NCBI RefSeq assembly: GCF_900167125.1
Contig: NZ_FUYC01000007.1
Coordinates: 1 to 64,000, forward strand
DNA length: 64,000 nt
From: Paucidesulfovibrio gracilis DSM 16080
GTDB lineage: Bacteria > Desulfobacterota > Desulfovibrionia > Desulfovibrionales > Desulfovibrionaceae
Direction: 5' to 3'
Shown: positions 7,810-17,340 of the stretch, in pieces
Layout of the letters: every line of letters starts with the position of its first letter
Numbering within the stretch: the stretch's first letter is position 1
The notes under the pieces: model-generated
Databases searched by the model: none
Told to the model about the DNA's origin: nothing
The model's input: only the letters and a program-made list of their open reading frames with translations
Program-made: the position numbers and the translations under genes

Positions 7810-7856
7810 ACGGAGAAACGCCCCAAAGCTGTATCTGCTTTGGGGCGTTTCTCCGT
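7810..7856. repeat. 20-bp perfect hairpin
   Basis: The 20 bases at 7810-7829 (starting ACGGAGAAACG) pair perfectly with 7837-7856 across a 7-base loop. In the plus direction a T-rich CTTTT follows about 7 bases later, so it may act as the terminator for the SHOCT operon. The stem is far longer than terminators normally need. Confidence 0.7.
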
Positions 7857-8141
7857 ATCAGTCTTTTCGATACAAAAAAAATTCGTTGCTCCCCATGGGG
7901 AACTTTCCATGCCGACATCCGGGAACCCGACGCAACGGCAAGTTACCAACCGGACCGGCCCATCCTCGCCTTTTGCGGGTCAGCCGCCCCTGAAGTAGCA
8001 GCTATCGCTTGACGTTCCAGGCTACGTAAACACCCGGCCTGCCACGACAGCAGCACTCTCAGGGAGCGCACGAACAGCACCATTCGCGAAAGGCACCAAT
8101 GTTCCGGTATGAAACCGTCCTCACTCCGACGGAACCGTTCG

Positions 8142-8495
8142 TTACCCCATCCGGTTTACGAAACGGGGCATACCGGCTCCAGGATGGCGGCGTTGGGAAC
8201 CATACGCAACGGAGCGCTTACGCTTACCCTGAAGCTGCTGCAACTCCTGCCGCACGTCTTCACGCTGGCGCCGCGCCTCGCCGACGATACCCTGGTGCAA
8301 ATCCTGTAGACGTTGCAGCGCCTCAAGCATCCGCTTCTCCACACTCTCATCGCGCAGCCGCCAACTTTCCGCCACAAGGAATTCCCTCCTGCGGGCAAGC
8401 TCAGCCGCTCCATCGAGATCTCCCTCCCGAAGCAGGCGCATCTCTTCCTGGGCCGTACAGGTAGCCTGTTCCAAAAGCTCCAAAGCGGAGCTCAT
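8142..8495 (-). CDS. FliT/FlgN-like helical protein (flagellar chaperone candidate)
   Basis: This 117-residue all-helical, highly charged protein has a layout (LLREGDLDGAAELARRREFLV near the N terminus, then QELQQLQGKRKRSVAYG) that matches the general pattern of FliT/FlgN-type flagellar export chaperones: an anti-parallel helical hairpin followed by a terminal segment. I see no diagnostic signature, so this is inference. Start ATG 8495 lies one base after the stop of the upstream gene, so the two are translationally coupled. The N-terminal extension of the same frame would overlap that gene and was rejected. Confidence 0.5.
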   Translation of the reverse strand: MSSALELLEQATCTAQEEMRLLREGDLDGAAELARRREFLVAESWRLRDESVEKRMLEALQRLQDLHQGIVGEARRQREDVRQELQQLQGKRKRSVAYGSQRRHPGAGMPRFVNRMG

Positions 8496-8496
8496 C

Positions 8497-9102
8497 TCAG
8501 GCCTCCCCGCCAACCTGGATTTCGGTGCGAATGGTCTCGACCACGCCTTCCCACTTGGAAACTGCGGGCAAAAATTCGTATTCCAGCAAGTCGGCCAAAA
8601 GAACCCAGTCCTCATTCGAAAGAACTTCCGTCATTTCGGTGAAAAGGACGGAAAGCTGTTTGCTGGCTGCGAGAAAATCGGGCTGACTGCTGAGACCGAA
8701 CTCTTCGCGCAGGGTTCCGACCATGGCCAGAAAACTGCGGACCACATCAAGCAGATCCTGATAGGTCTCCAAGGCCTCGGCATCGTCGGCCTGACGGAAC
8801 AATTCCGCCACCTCGCGCCCGCCCTTACTCATAAGCTGGATAACCTTGTGCAGTTCCTGCGTGATGTCCACGGCCATTTCCGCAACGGGTACGCTACGGA
8901 TTTCCACCTTCTCAATCTCCTCGGACTCGATGTCTTCAGCTTGATGCGGGTAGATTTCGGAAAACGGCTGACCATTCAGGAACACATCGGTGACGACACG
9001 GTTCTGGAGCGCGTCGTTTTCCATCAGGCTTTCCAACACCTGCTCCAGATTTTCAAAATCGTTCAGGGCCACTGCGGACTGCTGGCCATCGATTACGATC
9101 AT
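8497..9102 (-). CDS. Hypothetical acidic helical protein
   Basis: This 201-residue acidic protein has no recognised domain. The N terminus (MIVIDGQQSAVALNDFENLEQVLESLM) looks like a short beta-alpha unit with a ubiquitin-like flavour. The remainder is predicted helical with hydrophobic heptads. It has no signal peptide or membrane helix. AAGGAG is well placed ahead of the ATG. It is the middle gene of a minus-strand set with the GT9 glycosyltransferase upstream and the FliT-like gene downstream, which hints at a role in flagellar secretion or glycosylation, unproven. Confidence 0.7.
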   Translation of the reverse strand: MIVIDGQQSAVALNDFENLEQVLESLMENDALQNRVVTDVFLNGQPFSEIYPHQAEDIESEEIEKVEIRSVPVAEMAVDITQELHKVIQLMSKGGREVAELFRQADDAEALETYQDLLDVVRSFLAMVGTLREEFGLSSQPDFLAASKQLSVLFTEMTEVLSNEDWVLLADLLEYEFLPAVSKWEGVVETIRTEIQVGGEA

Positions 9103-9185
9103 GGGGATTCTCCTTTCCCTTGTCGGTGAACTGCAAATTTTGCCTCAGGGCAATACGGCCTAAAGCAATACAAAAACCATGCCGC

Positions 9186-10775
9186 TCACGACAATTCCGA
9201 CAGAAACCCTTCCATAAGCGCCCGATGCCGCCTTGTGAGGGACACGAGATGATCCAACGCATCCCCTTTGGATTGCAGTTCAAAATGCCACAACATACCC
9301 AGAACCTCCAATTCCGGCTCCCGAGCAAGCGTAGATTGGACCCTCTGGCAGGTGGCCAGCACTTTATTTTGAACAGCCCGCACCGGTCGCGTAGCAAGCA
9401 CCTGGGATTGCTGCTCCAACAAAAATAATAAATCGCGGGCTTCGGAAAACGCCGCTGTCAGGCGTTCCGCTTGTTCGGAACACAGCCCGCCACAAGGTTC
9501 AGCCGTTTTCTCTCCTGGACTGGGCAGAGACGCGTCGTCAAAAAAGCGACGATACAAGCGACGCTGCATGCCGATCCAGCGGGTTCGGTCCTCATGCGCA
9601 TGTCCGGAAAGCGATTCCAAATCCATAAACCCGTCATCCCCGCGAACACTCCGCCAAACCCTTGCCCCCGCGGGAATCGCCTGCTCCACGCCTCCGGAAA
9701 AAAACTCTGCAACCGCCGCTCTGTATACAATCTCCGGCGACACGCTTTGCCGACACCGGTGCCGTTCCTTGCAGGAGGAACCAAAGGCACAGGGGTGGCA
9801 GGATATATCCGGCTCAAAGCAGAGACTGCCTTCGCGATACGGCCCGGTGTCAAACGGTTGAGCCGTGGCAAGAAACACCGCGGCAACAGGCGTTCCCAAA
9901 CCTGCGGCCAGATGCATGGTTCCCGTATCGTTCGTCACGAGCAGTTCAAGCCGCGGAAGCACGCCCGCCAGTTGTGTGAGCGAGGTTCGCCCCACCAAAT
10001 TGATCACAGATCCGGCAAATCCGGAAACAAACCGTTCGGCCAAGGTTGTTTCCGCATCACTGCCGAGCAACACCGGCGTCAATTTTTGATGCTTGGCAAA
10101 GAAATGCGCCGTCCGCAAAAACGCATCCACAGGCCAACGCCGTTGATCCTCGCTCGCACCGAGTTGGATTCCAAGGAAACGGCTTTCACCGTGCTCCTCC
10201 TGGCTATGCAGGAGCGCCGTAACATCCGCTTCCAGTCGTTCGCCCTCCCCTCCCTGGGGAAGCTTGAGCGAAAAGCGGCTGCTGCGACTCCCCACGCCCG
10301 CCACGCAGCGAAACAAGTCCACCACATTAAAGGGGCTGGCACCCCGATGGCCGGAGGCCAGCTGTAAAAAAGCGGCCCAGGACGATGAGTCCGCGTTGAA
10401 TCCGTATTCATCCACGCTGAACCCGCGCACCGCATCCGGCGATCGATTTGGAGACAACGCCCGGGCCAGCAGCCTGGCCGGAAGGGACGGCGTCAGGTTC
10501 ACGATTCGGTCGGGAGCATACTCTCGCTGCACCCAACGACGCAATTGATCGAAATCACGGACCGCCCCCCGCCAATCCTTCTGCAGTGCGGCCAGCAAGC
10601 GCGCCCCAGGGAAAGATCCCAACCAGTCCACGCCGTCGAGCAATGCTCCGGCATGCGCAAAATTATCAAGACAAAGCAGCCCGACACGATCTCCCGCATC
10701 GGTCAAGCCGGAAACAACAGGCTGGGTCTGGATAAGGTCGCCGAATCGGGTCAGGTTGAGTACGAGCACATTCAT
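9186..10775 (-). CDS. Glycosyltransferase family 9 (heptosyltransferase-like) protein
   Basis: This 529-residue protein starts with the GT9 hallmark MNVLVLNLTRFGDLIQTQPVV and contains the C-lobe pattern LGIQLGAS, VLLGSDAE and LLVTNDTGTMHLAAGLGTPVAAVF, the nucleotide-sugar binding region of ADP-heptose transferases. It is about 150 residues longer than a standard heptosyltransferase. The extra C-terminal part (after about residue 370) is helical and unidentified. A CxxCAFGSSCKERHRC segment has four closely spaced cysteines. ATG 10775 gives the canonical N terminus, and an upstream extension was rejected. Linkage to a FliT-like gene suggests flagellin or surface glycan modification rather than lipopolysaccharide core, by inference. 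Confidence 0.8.
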   Translation of the reverse strand: MNVLVLNLTRFGDLIQTQPVVSGLTDAGDRVGLLCLDNFAHAGALLDGVDWLGSFPGARLLAALQKDWRGAVRDFDQLRRWVQREYAPDRIVNLTPSLPARLLARALSPNRSPDAVRGFSVDEYGFNADSSSWAAFLQLASGHRGASPFNVVDLFRCVAGVGSRSSRFSLKLPQGGEGERLEADVTALLHSQEEHGESRFLGIQLGASEDQRRWPVDAFLRTAHFFAKHQKLTPVLLGSDAETTLAERFVSGFAGSVINLVGRTSLTQLAGVLPRLELLVTNDTGTMHLAAGLGTPVAAVFLATAQPFDTGPYREGSLCFEPDISCHPCAFGSSCKERHRCRQSVSPEIVYRAAVAEFFSGGVEQAIPAGARVWRSVRGDDGFMDLESLSGHAHEDRTRWIGMQRRLYRRFFDDASLPSPGEKTAEPCGGLCSEQAERLTAAFSEARDLLFLLEQQSQVLATRPVRAVQNKVLATCQRVQSTLAREPELEVLGMLWHFELQSKGDALDHLVSLTRRHRALMEGFLSELS

Positions 10776-11147
10776 ATTCCATGCATACCCTGAACAGGAC
10801 GGACACGCCAGTGTTGCGAACACGGACACCATTGCCACACCCGATCCCCTGGAGTGCCTGCGCTGTTTTCCCCCTCCGGGGATGGAAAGCCGTTTGCCGC
10901 TCCCGCTCTGTTCGCGTATATGAAAGAATGATCCCGCTTTAACGGACGCAGGGAATCATGAACGGTTTGTTCCTCCCGCTGAACGGCAACGCCTCGTTTC
11001 TCGCCCCGTCCATCCCGCCCATCCGCACCGTTCACCGAAAAGGAGATGCGCTTCGGCGCCCGGGCTTGCTATGAATAGCCTCACAGACAAGCCCATCACC
11101 CTTCCAAGGGACACTTTTTTGAACATTGACGAGGAGGAATCACCGCC
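10776..11147. promoter_or_regulatory. Divergent GT9/acs intergenic region
   Basis: These 372 bases separate divergent genes. I find no strong sigma70 or sigma54 match and no terminator. A 26-codon frame (ATG 11071, TGA 11149-11151) overlaps the acs start codon in the ATGA arrangement and could be a translationally coupled upstream frame. It has no good ribosome site and may be chance. GAGGAGGA ahead of ATG 11148 is the acs ribosome site. Confidence 0.4.
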
Positions 11148-13130
11148 ATGACCGATGAAAAAATTGAAAGCCTGAGTAAAGAATCCCGTCTGTTCCTGCC
11201 GCCGACCAATCCCACGGCCGCTGTCGGAAGTCAGGAGGAGTACGAAAGGATTTATCGGCGCTCCATCGACGACATGGAGGGGTTCTGGGCGGAACGCGCC
11301 GACGAGCTGCTTTCCTGGGAAAAAAAATGGGATAACGTGCTGGAATGGGATTTCGACGTTCCGGAAATCAAATGGTTCTCGGGTGGGAAGCTCAACGTGG
11401 CCTACAACTGCCTGGACCGGCACCTGGAAAACGGCCGTCGAAACAAAGCCGCGCTTATCTGGCAGGGTGAGCAGGACCAGGACGTGAAGGTCTACACCTA
11501 TCAGATGCTGCACGACGAGGTCTGCCGATTCGCCAATGTGCTGAAGAAAAAGGGCATCAAAAAAGGGGACCGCGTTTCCATCTACCTGCCCATGATTCCG
11601 GAACTTGCCGTGGCCATGCTGGCCTGTGCCCGCATCGGAGCGCCCCACTCCATCGTGTTCGCTGGCTTTTCCGCCAATGCCCTGCGTGACCGCATCAATG
11701 ACTGCGGTTCCAAAGTCCACATCACAGGCACCGCCGTGAACCGTGCCGGACGACAGATTCCGCTGAAACCCAACACGGATGAAGCGCTCAAGGAATGCCC
11801 GGGCGTGGAACAGGTCGTGGTCGTGGATTCCGCCCCCGGCTATCAGGCCGACATGGTGGAGGGCCGCGACGTCTGGTGGCACGAGGAAATGGCTGAGGAC
11901 GACGTGCACGGCGGTTGCCCTTGTGAGAGCATGGAATCGGAAGATCCGCTGTTCATCCTCTATACCTCCGGTTCAACGGGCAAACCCAAGGGCGTGTTTC
12001 ACACCCAGGCCGGCTACCTGACGTATACCGCCCACACCTGCCAATGGGTCTTTGACCTCAAGGACGACGATGTGCATTGGTGCACAGCGGATATCGGTTG
12101 GGTCACGGGCCACTCCTACATCGTGTACGGGCCTCTGGCCTTGGGAGCCACATCCCTGATGTTCGAGGGCGTTCCCACGTATCCCAACCCGGACCGGTAC
12201 TGGCAAATCTGCCAGAAATTCAAGGTCAACATCTTTTATACCGCCCCCACGGTCATCCGAGCGCTCATGCGCGAAGGCGACCAGTGGACCCAAAATCACG
12301 ATCTTTCCAACCTGCGTGTGCTGGGTACGGTGGGCGAGCCGATCAACCCCGAAGCCTGGATGTGGTATTACAAACAGATCGGCAATTCCAAGCTGCCCAT
12401 CGTGGATACCTGGTGGCAAACGGAAACGGGAGGACACGTCATCTCCGGCCTGCCCTACGCCACCCCCATGAAACCAGGTGCCGCTTCCACACCGCTGCCC
12501 GGCATTGACGCAGCCATCATCGACAAGGACGGCAAGGAAGTCGGTCCCGACGAAGGCGGCTTTTTGGTGATCCGCAAGCCCTGGCCCGGAATGCTGCGCG
12601 GTGTTTGGGGCAACCAGGAACGCTTCAAGGCAACCTATTTCGCCGGGTTCCCCGGTACCTACGAATCCGGCGACGGCGCCCGTCGGGACGAAGACGGCTA
12701 TTTCTGGATCATGGGCCGCGTGGACGACGTGATCAACGTCTCCGGCCATCGCCTCGGCACAGCGGAAATCGAATCCGCCCTGGTGGCGCATCCCGCTGTG
12801 TCCGAAGCGGCCGTGGTGGGCATGCCGCACGAAGTCAAAGGCCAGTCCATCTATGCTTACGTGACCCTGAAAGGGGACGAGGACGAATCCGATGAACTGC
12901 GCAAAGAACTGGTGACCCATGTGCGCAAGGAGATCGGCCCGCTGGCCGCTCCTGAAATCATGCAGTTTGCACCCGGACTGCCCAAAACCCGCTCCGGCAA
13001 AATCATGCGCCGCATCCTGCGCAAAATCGCTGAGGGTGACACATCCAACCTGGGCGACACTTCCACTCTGGCCGATCCCGGCGTGGTTCAGGATCTCATC
13101 GAAGGCAATGCGGACCTGACCGAAAAATAA
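11148..13130 (+). CDS. acs: Acetyl-CoA synthetase (AMP-forming)
   Basis: This 660-residue protein is full length for Acs, which activates acetate to acetyl-AMP and then acetyl-CoA in the cytosol. The N terminus has the ACS-specific cap. The adenylate-forming signature [11 protein letters not shown] lies near residue 272, [12 protein letters not shown] near 420, and the hinge and A10 region ends with [12 protein letters not shown], whose lysine is the usual site of regulatory acetylation. It leads a plus-strand cluster with a two-component sodium:solute symporter and a cNMP/CBS regulator, the familiar acs-yjcH-actP style arrangement for acetate uptake and use. Confidence 0.95.
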   Translation: MTDEKIESLSKESRLFLPPTNPTAAVGSQEEYERIYRRSIDDMEGFWAERADELLSWEKKWDNVLEWDFDVPEIKWFSGGKLNVAYNCLDRHLENGRRNKAALIWQGEQDQDVKVYTYQMLHDEVCRFANVLKKKGIKKGDRVSIYLPMIPELAVAMLACARIGAPHSIVFAGFSANALRDRINDCGSKVHITGTAVNRAGRQIPLKPNTDEALKECPGVEQVVVVDSAPGYQADMVEGRDVWWHEEMAEDDVHGGCPCESMESEDPLFILYTSGSTGKPKGVFHTQAGYLTYTAHTCQWVFDLKDDDVHWCTADIGWVTGHSYIVYGPLALGATSLMFEGVPTYPNPDRYWQICQKFKVNIFYTAPTVIRALMREGDQWTQNHDLSNLRVLGTVGEPINPEAWMWYYKQIGNSKLPIVDTWWQTETGGHVISGLPYATPMKPGAASTPLPGIDAAIIDKDGKEVGPDEGGFLVIRKPWPGMLRGVWGNQERFKATYFAGFPGTYESGDGARRDEDGYFWIMGRVDDVINVSGHRLGTAEIESALVAHPAVSEAAVVGMPHEVKGQSIYAYVTLKGDEDESDELRKELVTHVRKEIGPLAAPEIMQFAPGLPKTRSGKIMRRILRKIAEGDTSNLGDTSTLADPGVVQDLIEGNADLTEK

Positions 13131-13153
13131 TCCGCAACGCATACAGGGGACAC

Positions 13154-13173
13154 GGCCCCGCCACGGCGGGGCC
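13154..13173 (+). other. GC-rich hairpin between acs and the symporter small subunit
   Basis: GGCCCCGCC pairs with GGCGGGGCC across a 2-base centre, giving a perfect 9-bp palindrome with no T tract. It may be an mRNA processing or stability element separating acs expression from the symporter genes. It is not a terminator. Confidence 0.45.
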
Positions 13174-13201
13174 ATAACCACAACCCCACAAGGGAGGGAA
13201 A

Positions 13202-13456
13202 ATGACACAGGAAAAAATGCAACAGTATTGGAGAACCAACCTGCGCTACATGGTCGTTCTTCTCGCAATCTGGGCGCTTGTCTCCTACGTGTGCGGCATT
13301 TTGCTCGTGGAACAGCTCAACACCATCCAGCTCGGAGGGTTCCCCCTGGGGTTCTGGTTCGCTCAGCAAGGCTCCATCTACGTATTCGTCGTGCTCATCT
13401 TCGCCTACTACGTGCTGATGCGCCGTTTGGACCGCAAGTTCGACGTTCACGAATAA
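13202..13456 (+). CDS. DUF4212 protein, small subunit of sodium:solute symporter
   Basis: This 84-residue protein has two transmembrane helices (VVLLAIWALVSYVCGILLV and IYVFVVLIFAYYVLM) separated by a polar loop containing the FPLGFWFAQQGSIY motif typical of DUF4212. Such proteins are always found immediately before a VC_2705-type sodium:solute symporter and are regarded as its small partner. An AGGGAGG ribosome site is present. The gene lies 40 bp ahead of the large subunit. Confidence 0.9.
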   Translation: MTQEKMQQYWRTNLRYMVVLLAIWALVSYVCGILLVEQLNTIQLGGFPLGFWFAQQGSIYVFVVLIFAYYVLMRRLDRKFDVHE

Positions 13457-13496
13457 AAGCGAGTGGGTACACACGTAAATCAACAAGGAGCCTCGC

Positions 13497-15308
13497 ATGA
13501 ATAGCATACAAATCTGGACATACGTTATGGTCGGGCTGACGTTCGGCATCTACCTGACCATTGCCTGGCTTTCCCGCGTGAAAGACGCCAAGGGATTCTA
13601 CGTTGCGGGCGGCGGCGTGCCGCCCATGGCCAACGGCCTGGCCACTGCTGCGGATTGGATGAGCGCCGCCTCATTCATCTCCATGGCTGGACTGATCTCC
13701 TTCATGGGATACAACGGAAGCGTGTACCTCATGGGCTGGACCGGCGGCTATGTGTTGCTGGCTCTGCTGCTGGCCCCCTACCTGCGTAAATTCGGCAAAT
13801 TCACGGTGCCGGACTTCGTGGGGGACCGCTACTATTCCAACACGGCCCGCGTTGTGGCCCTGATCTGTGCCATCTTTGTTTCCCTGACGTACGTCGCGGG
13901 ACAAATGCGCGGCGTGGGCGTGGTCTTTTCCCGCTTCCTGGAAGTGGACGTGAACACCGGCGTGTTCATCGGCATGGGCATCGTGTTTTTCTATGCGGCC
14001 CTGGGCGGCATGAAAGGCATCACCTGGACCCAGGTGGCCCAATACTGCGTGCTCATCCTGGCGTTCCTGATCCCGGCCGTGGCCATCTCCATGAAGATCA
14101 CCGGCTCCCCCATCCCCCAGATCGGGTTCGGCGGCGTCATTGCCTCTGGACCGGACACCGGGCAACACCTGCTCAGCAAACTGAATGAAATCGGCGTGGC
14201 CCTGGGCTTTGGTGGGTATACTTCGCCCTTTGCGAACCTGTCCATGCTCAACGTGTTCTGCATTACCATGGCCCTGATGGTGGGTACTGCGGGTCTGCCC
14301 CACGTGATCATCCGGTTCTACACCGTTCCCAGCGTGCGTGCGGCGCGGCTCTCGGCCGGCTACGCCCTGCTGTTCATCGCCATTCTTTACACCACGGCGC
14401 CCGCGGTTGCCTCCTTTGCCCGCTACAACATGGTCCAGACCCTGAAGGAAGTCGACTACAAGGCGGAGCAGGCGACCCCTCTGCCGGATTGGTTCCAAAA
14501 CTGGACGGCCACGGGATTGGTTGCCTGGGTGGATAAAAACAACGACGGTAAAGTGCAGTACCTTGGTCCGGCCAAGGGCGGCGGTGCAGCCATCGAAGGC
14601 AAGCCCGTGCTGGCCGAAACCGGAACCGACCAATACGGTCTGCCCGTCCTTGCCAATGCTCCCACCACCAACGCCAACGAACTGTATGTGGACCGCGACA
14701 TCATGGTGCTGGCCAACCCGGAAATCGCCCAATTGCCCGCATGGGTCATCGCTCTGGTGGCGGCGGGCGGGCTGGCCGCGGCCCTGTCCACGGCTTCGGG
14801 CCTGTTGCTTGTCATTGCCTCGGCTATCTCGCATGACCTCTATTATCGGATCATCAACCGTCAGGCCTCCGAAAAACAGCGCCTGCTGGTGGGCCGGGTC
14901 ATGATCGGCGTGGCCGTGTGCATCGCCGGATACTTCGGCATCAACCCGCCCGGGTTTGTGGCCCAGGTGGTTGCTCTGGCCTTTGGCCTGGGCGCGGCTT
15001 CCTTCTTCCCGGTCATCGTCCTGGGCATCTTCTGGAAACGTACCACCCGGGAAGGAGCCATCGCCGGAATGGTCGCAGGCATCGGATTCACCATGCTCTA
15101 CATCATCCAATGCACACCGGCCTTCATGGGTATGGAACCCTGGCTGCTGGGCATCAAGTCAACAGGCATCGGCACGGTGGGCATGCTTCTGAACTTTGTG
15201 GTGACCTTCACGGTCTCCCTGATGACCCCGCCACCCCCGGCGGAAATCCAGGAACTGGTGGAGAGCGTGCGCATTCCACGCGGAGCGGGCGCGGCCACAG
15301 ACCACTGA
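13497..15308 (+). CDS. Sodium:solute symporter family large subunit (acetate/monocarboxylate type)
   Basis: This 603-residue protein of the SSS family has about 13 transmembrane helices. FYVAGGGVPPMANGLATAADWMSAASFISMAGL is the first-helix signature region of the family, and GTAGLPHVIIRFYTV and AAGGLAAALSTASGLLLVIASAISHDLYY match the sodium and substrate core. A periplasm-facing insert around residues 315-410 carries a VDKNNDGKVQYLG segment that looks like a calcium-loop-like turn. Coupling with acs and DUF4212 makes acetate, or another short monocarboxylate, the likely substrate. Confidence 0.9.
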   Translation: MNSIQIWTYVMVGLTFGIYLTIAWLSRVKDAKGFYVAGGGVPPMANGLATAADWMSAASFISMAGLISFMGYNGSVYLMGWTGGYVLLALLLAPYLRKFGKFTVPDFVGDRYYSNTARVVALICAIFVSLTYVAGQMRGVGVVFSRFLEVDVNTGVFIGMGIVFFYAALGGMKGITWTQVAQYCVLILAFLIPAVAISMKITGSPIPQIGFGGVIASGPDTGQHLLSKLNEIGVALGFGGYTSPFANLSMLNVFCITMALMVGTAGLPHVIIRFYTVPSVRAARLSAGYALLFIAILYTTAPAVASFARYNMVQTLKEVDYKAEQATPLPDWFQNWTATGLVAWVDKNNDGKVQYLGPAKGGGAAIEGKPVLAETGTDQYGLPVLANAPTTNANELYVDRDIMVLANPEIAQLPAWVIALVAAGGLAAALSTASGLLLVIASAISHDLYYRIINRQASEKQRLLVGRVMIGVAVCIAGYFGINPPGFVAQVVALAFGLGAASFFPVIVLGIFWKRTTREGAIAGMVAGIGFTMLYIIQCTPAFMGMEPWLLGIKSTGIGTVGMLLNFVVTFTVSLMTPPPPAEIQELVESVRIPRGAGAATDH

Positions 15309-15327
15309 TCACTCCGAAGACACTCCA

Positions 15328-15355
15328 GGGGAAGCCCCACCGGGCTTCCCCTTTT
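15328..15355 (+). terminator. Terminator after the symporter gene
   Basis: GGGGAAGCCC (15328-15337) pairs with GGGCTTCCCC (15342-15351) over a CACC loop, followed by TTTT. The short T run suggests partial termination before the regulator gene that starts at 15417. Confidence 0.75.
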
Positions 15356-15416
15356 CCCGATGCCGGGGTATGGAGAAACAGGGAACATCCCGGCATGCAA
15401 CCCAGGGGGGAAAATC

Positions 15417-17336
15417 ATGGCCACCCTGCCCGGCGAACAGCCGTCCGTCATCATCGATTTTCTGGGACGCACGCTGCCCTTCAGCCTGCTGCGGCACACG
15501 GACCTGGAAAAACTGGCTGCCCACTGTACCGTGGATTTCCAGACAGCCGGAACCCGCCTCCTGATCCGCAATGAAACCCACCCCCGTGAACTCCTGGTGG
15601 TGCAAAAAGGCGGCGTCAAGCTGACGGTTCCAGGTCCGGACCAGAAGGAAGCTCTTCTGGATTACCGCGGTGAAGGGGGATGTGTCGGCGAATTAGACCT
15701 GCTGCAAAATCGCCCCGCACAAATGGACGCCACCACCGTGGAAGACACCTTTTTTCTGGCCATCCGCAAAGACGCGTTCCTCGAACTGATCAAGACACAA
15801 CCCTTGGTCACCGAATATTTTTTACGGGATTTTTCCGAAACCTTTCTGCCCCGCGCCTTCTCGGAAATGCGGGAACGACATGCAGCCCTGACCTGCGACA
15901 GCGGACTCTATCTCTTCAGCACTCGGCTGGGAGATATGACCGGCCGCCCTCCGGTGGGAACCAAATTCGGCGAGTCCATCCAAATGGCAGCCTGGAAAAT
16001 GTCCAAACATCACGTCGGGTCACTCCTGGTCCGCGAGCCATCCGGTGAAGTGGCGGGCATCGTCACGGACAAGGATCTGCGCAAGGCCGTGGCATTGGGG
16101 ATGGATTACGGCGCCCCTATCGAAACCATCATGTCCACGCCTGTTGAGAGCATGGACGAAGGCGAAGTCTGTTTCGACGCCCTGCTGCGCATGATGACCC
16201 GACAAATCCACCATCTTGTCATTACCCGCGATCAACAGGTTACCGGGGTGGTCACCTCCCATGACATCATGGTGTTGCAGGGCAAGTCCCCCATGTCCCT
16301 GTTCCGCGACATCCAGGCCCAGGAGGATGTACAGGGTCTGCACTCCATCACGGACCGCATCCCACAAGTGCTGCGGACGCTGGTGGAGGAAGGGGCTAAG
16401 GCCGGACACATCACGCGCATGATTACGGTGATCAACGATCTGGTGCTGGAAAAATTGCTCACCCTGCTGCTGCGCGAAATGGGACCGCCCCCACTGCCGT
16501 TTTGCTGGCTGCTGCTGGGCAGCGAAGGACGGCGTGAGCAGACCGTGGCCACGGACCAGGACAACGCCCTGGTATACAAAGACCCCAATGACGACATCCT
16601 GCAACGGGCTGCGGATGTGTATTTCAGCGCCTTTGCGCAAAGGGCCATCGACGAACTGGTCCGCTGCGGGTTCCCGCCCTGTCCGGGCGAGATCATGGCT
16701 TCCAACCCCAAATGGCGTCAGCCGCTGTCCGCATGGCGCAATCATTTTGAACGTTGGATCATGATGCCCAACCCGGAAGAAGTCCTCCACGCCACAATCT
16801 TTTTCGATTTTCGCGCGGCATTCGGCGATCGAGATCTTGCCCTGACCCTGCGGGAGCATGTGGCACGACATGCACCACGACAAGACGTTTTTTTGCGTCA
16901 TCTGGCCGCGGATTGCCTGACAACCCGCCCGCCCTTGTCTTTTTTCCGTAATTTCGTGGTGGAGAAAAGCGGTGAGCATAAAAACCGGGTCGACATCAAA
17001 CAACGCGGACTGGTGCCGTTCGTGGATTTCGCCCGAGTGCTGGCCCTGCGCCATGGCCTGGCGGAAACCAACACCCTGGCCCGGCTGCGCCGTCTGCGCG
17101 AACAAGGACACATTCCTGAAGAACTGGCCCGTGACGCTGCCGACGCCTTTGAATTCCTGCTCCAACTGCGGCTTGTCCACCAGCTCGGCCAAGTCGAGGA
17201 AGGACGTCCGCCGGACAACCACATTGCCCCGCAAGAGCTTTCCGAGCTGGAACGTCAGACCCTCAAAGAGGCCTTCGGGGTCATCGGCCGCCTGCAAAGC
17301 CACCTGCGCAACATTTTCCGGCTGGAATTGGGGTAA
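15417..17336 (+). CDS. cNMP-binding/CBS/DUF294 nucleotidyltransferase-like signalling protein
   Basis: This 639-residue cytosolic protein has, in order, a cyclic-nucleotide-binding-type beta barrel (about 15-140), a pair of CBS domains (about 170-290, with the SDE-like motif in GIVTDKDLRKAVALG and GVVTSHDIMVL), and a GlnD-like nucleotidyltransferase region (about 340-480) with the intact active-site motif GSEGRREQTVATDQDN, ending in a DUF294 C-terminal domain. Proteins of this type stand beside acs/actP operons in many bacteria and are proposed to control acetate activation post-translationally. ATG 15417, with GGGGGG eight bases upstream, was preferred to the longer frame. Confidence 0.9.
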   Translation: MATLPGEQPSVIIDFLGRTLPFSLLRHTDLEKLAAHCTVDFQTAGTRLLIRNETHPRELLVVQKGGVKLTVPGPDQKEALLDYRGEGGCVGELDLLQNRPAQMDATTVEDTFFLAIRKDAFLELIKTQPLVTEYFLRDFSETFLPRAFSEMRERHAALTCDSGLYLFSTRLGDMTGRPPVGTKFGESIQMAAWKMSKHHVGSLLVREPSGEVAGIVTDKDLRKAVALGMDYGAPIETIMSTPVESMDEGEVCFDALLRMMTRQIHHLVITRDQQVTGVVTSHDIMVLQGKSPMSLFRDIQAQEDVQGLHSITDRIPQVLRTLVEEGAKAGHITRMITVINDLVLEKLLTLLLREMGPPPLPFCWLLLGSEGRREQTVATDQDNALVYKDPNDDILQRAADVYFSAFAQRAIDELVRCGFPPCPGEIMASNPKWRQPLSAWRNHFERWIMMPNPEEVLHATIFFDFRAAFGDRDLALTLREHVARHAPRQDVFLRHLAADCLTTRPPLSFFRNFVVEKSGEHKNRVDIKQRGLVPFVDFARVLALRHGLAETNTLARLRRLREQGHIPEELARDAADAFEFLLQLRLVHQLGQVEEGRPPDNHIAPQELSELERQTLKEAFGVIGRLQSHLRNIFRLELG

Positions 17337-17340
17337 GGGT

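Larger units (their letters stand above)
7740..8141. other. Non-coding interval with two tandem perfect hairpins
   Basis: No gene of any length convinces me in these 400 bases between the SHOCT gene and the convergent FliT-like gene. The left part holds two long perfect hairpins (7766-7804 and 7810-7856), listed separately. The right part (7860-8141) has a CCCCATGGGG palindrome near 7890 followed, in the minus direction, by an eight-T run. That could terminate the minus-strand FliT-like transcript. The rest shows nothing I recognise. Confidence 0.5.

Noticed and set aside
7860-8080. Possible structured RNA or riboswitch on the minus strand of the intergenic region
   Set aside because: I compared by eye with c-di-GMP, SRP, RNase P and 6S patterns and found no consistent match; no downstream minus-strand gene would be regulated.
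13671-15110. 479-codon open frame antisense to the sodium:solute symporter
   Set aside because: Asp/His/Gly/Gln-rich shadow of the symporter gene; not a protein.
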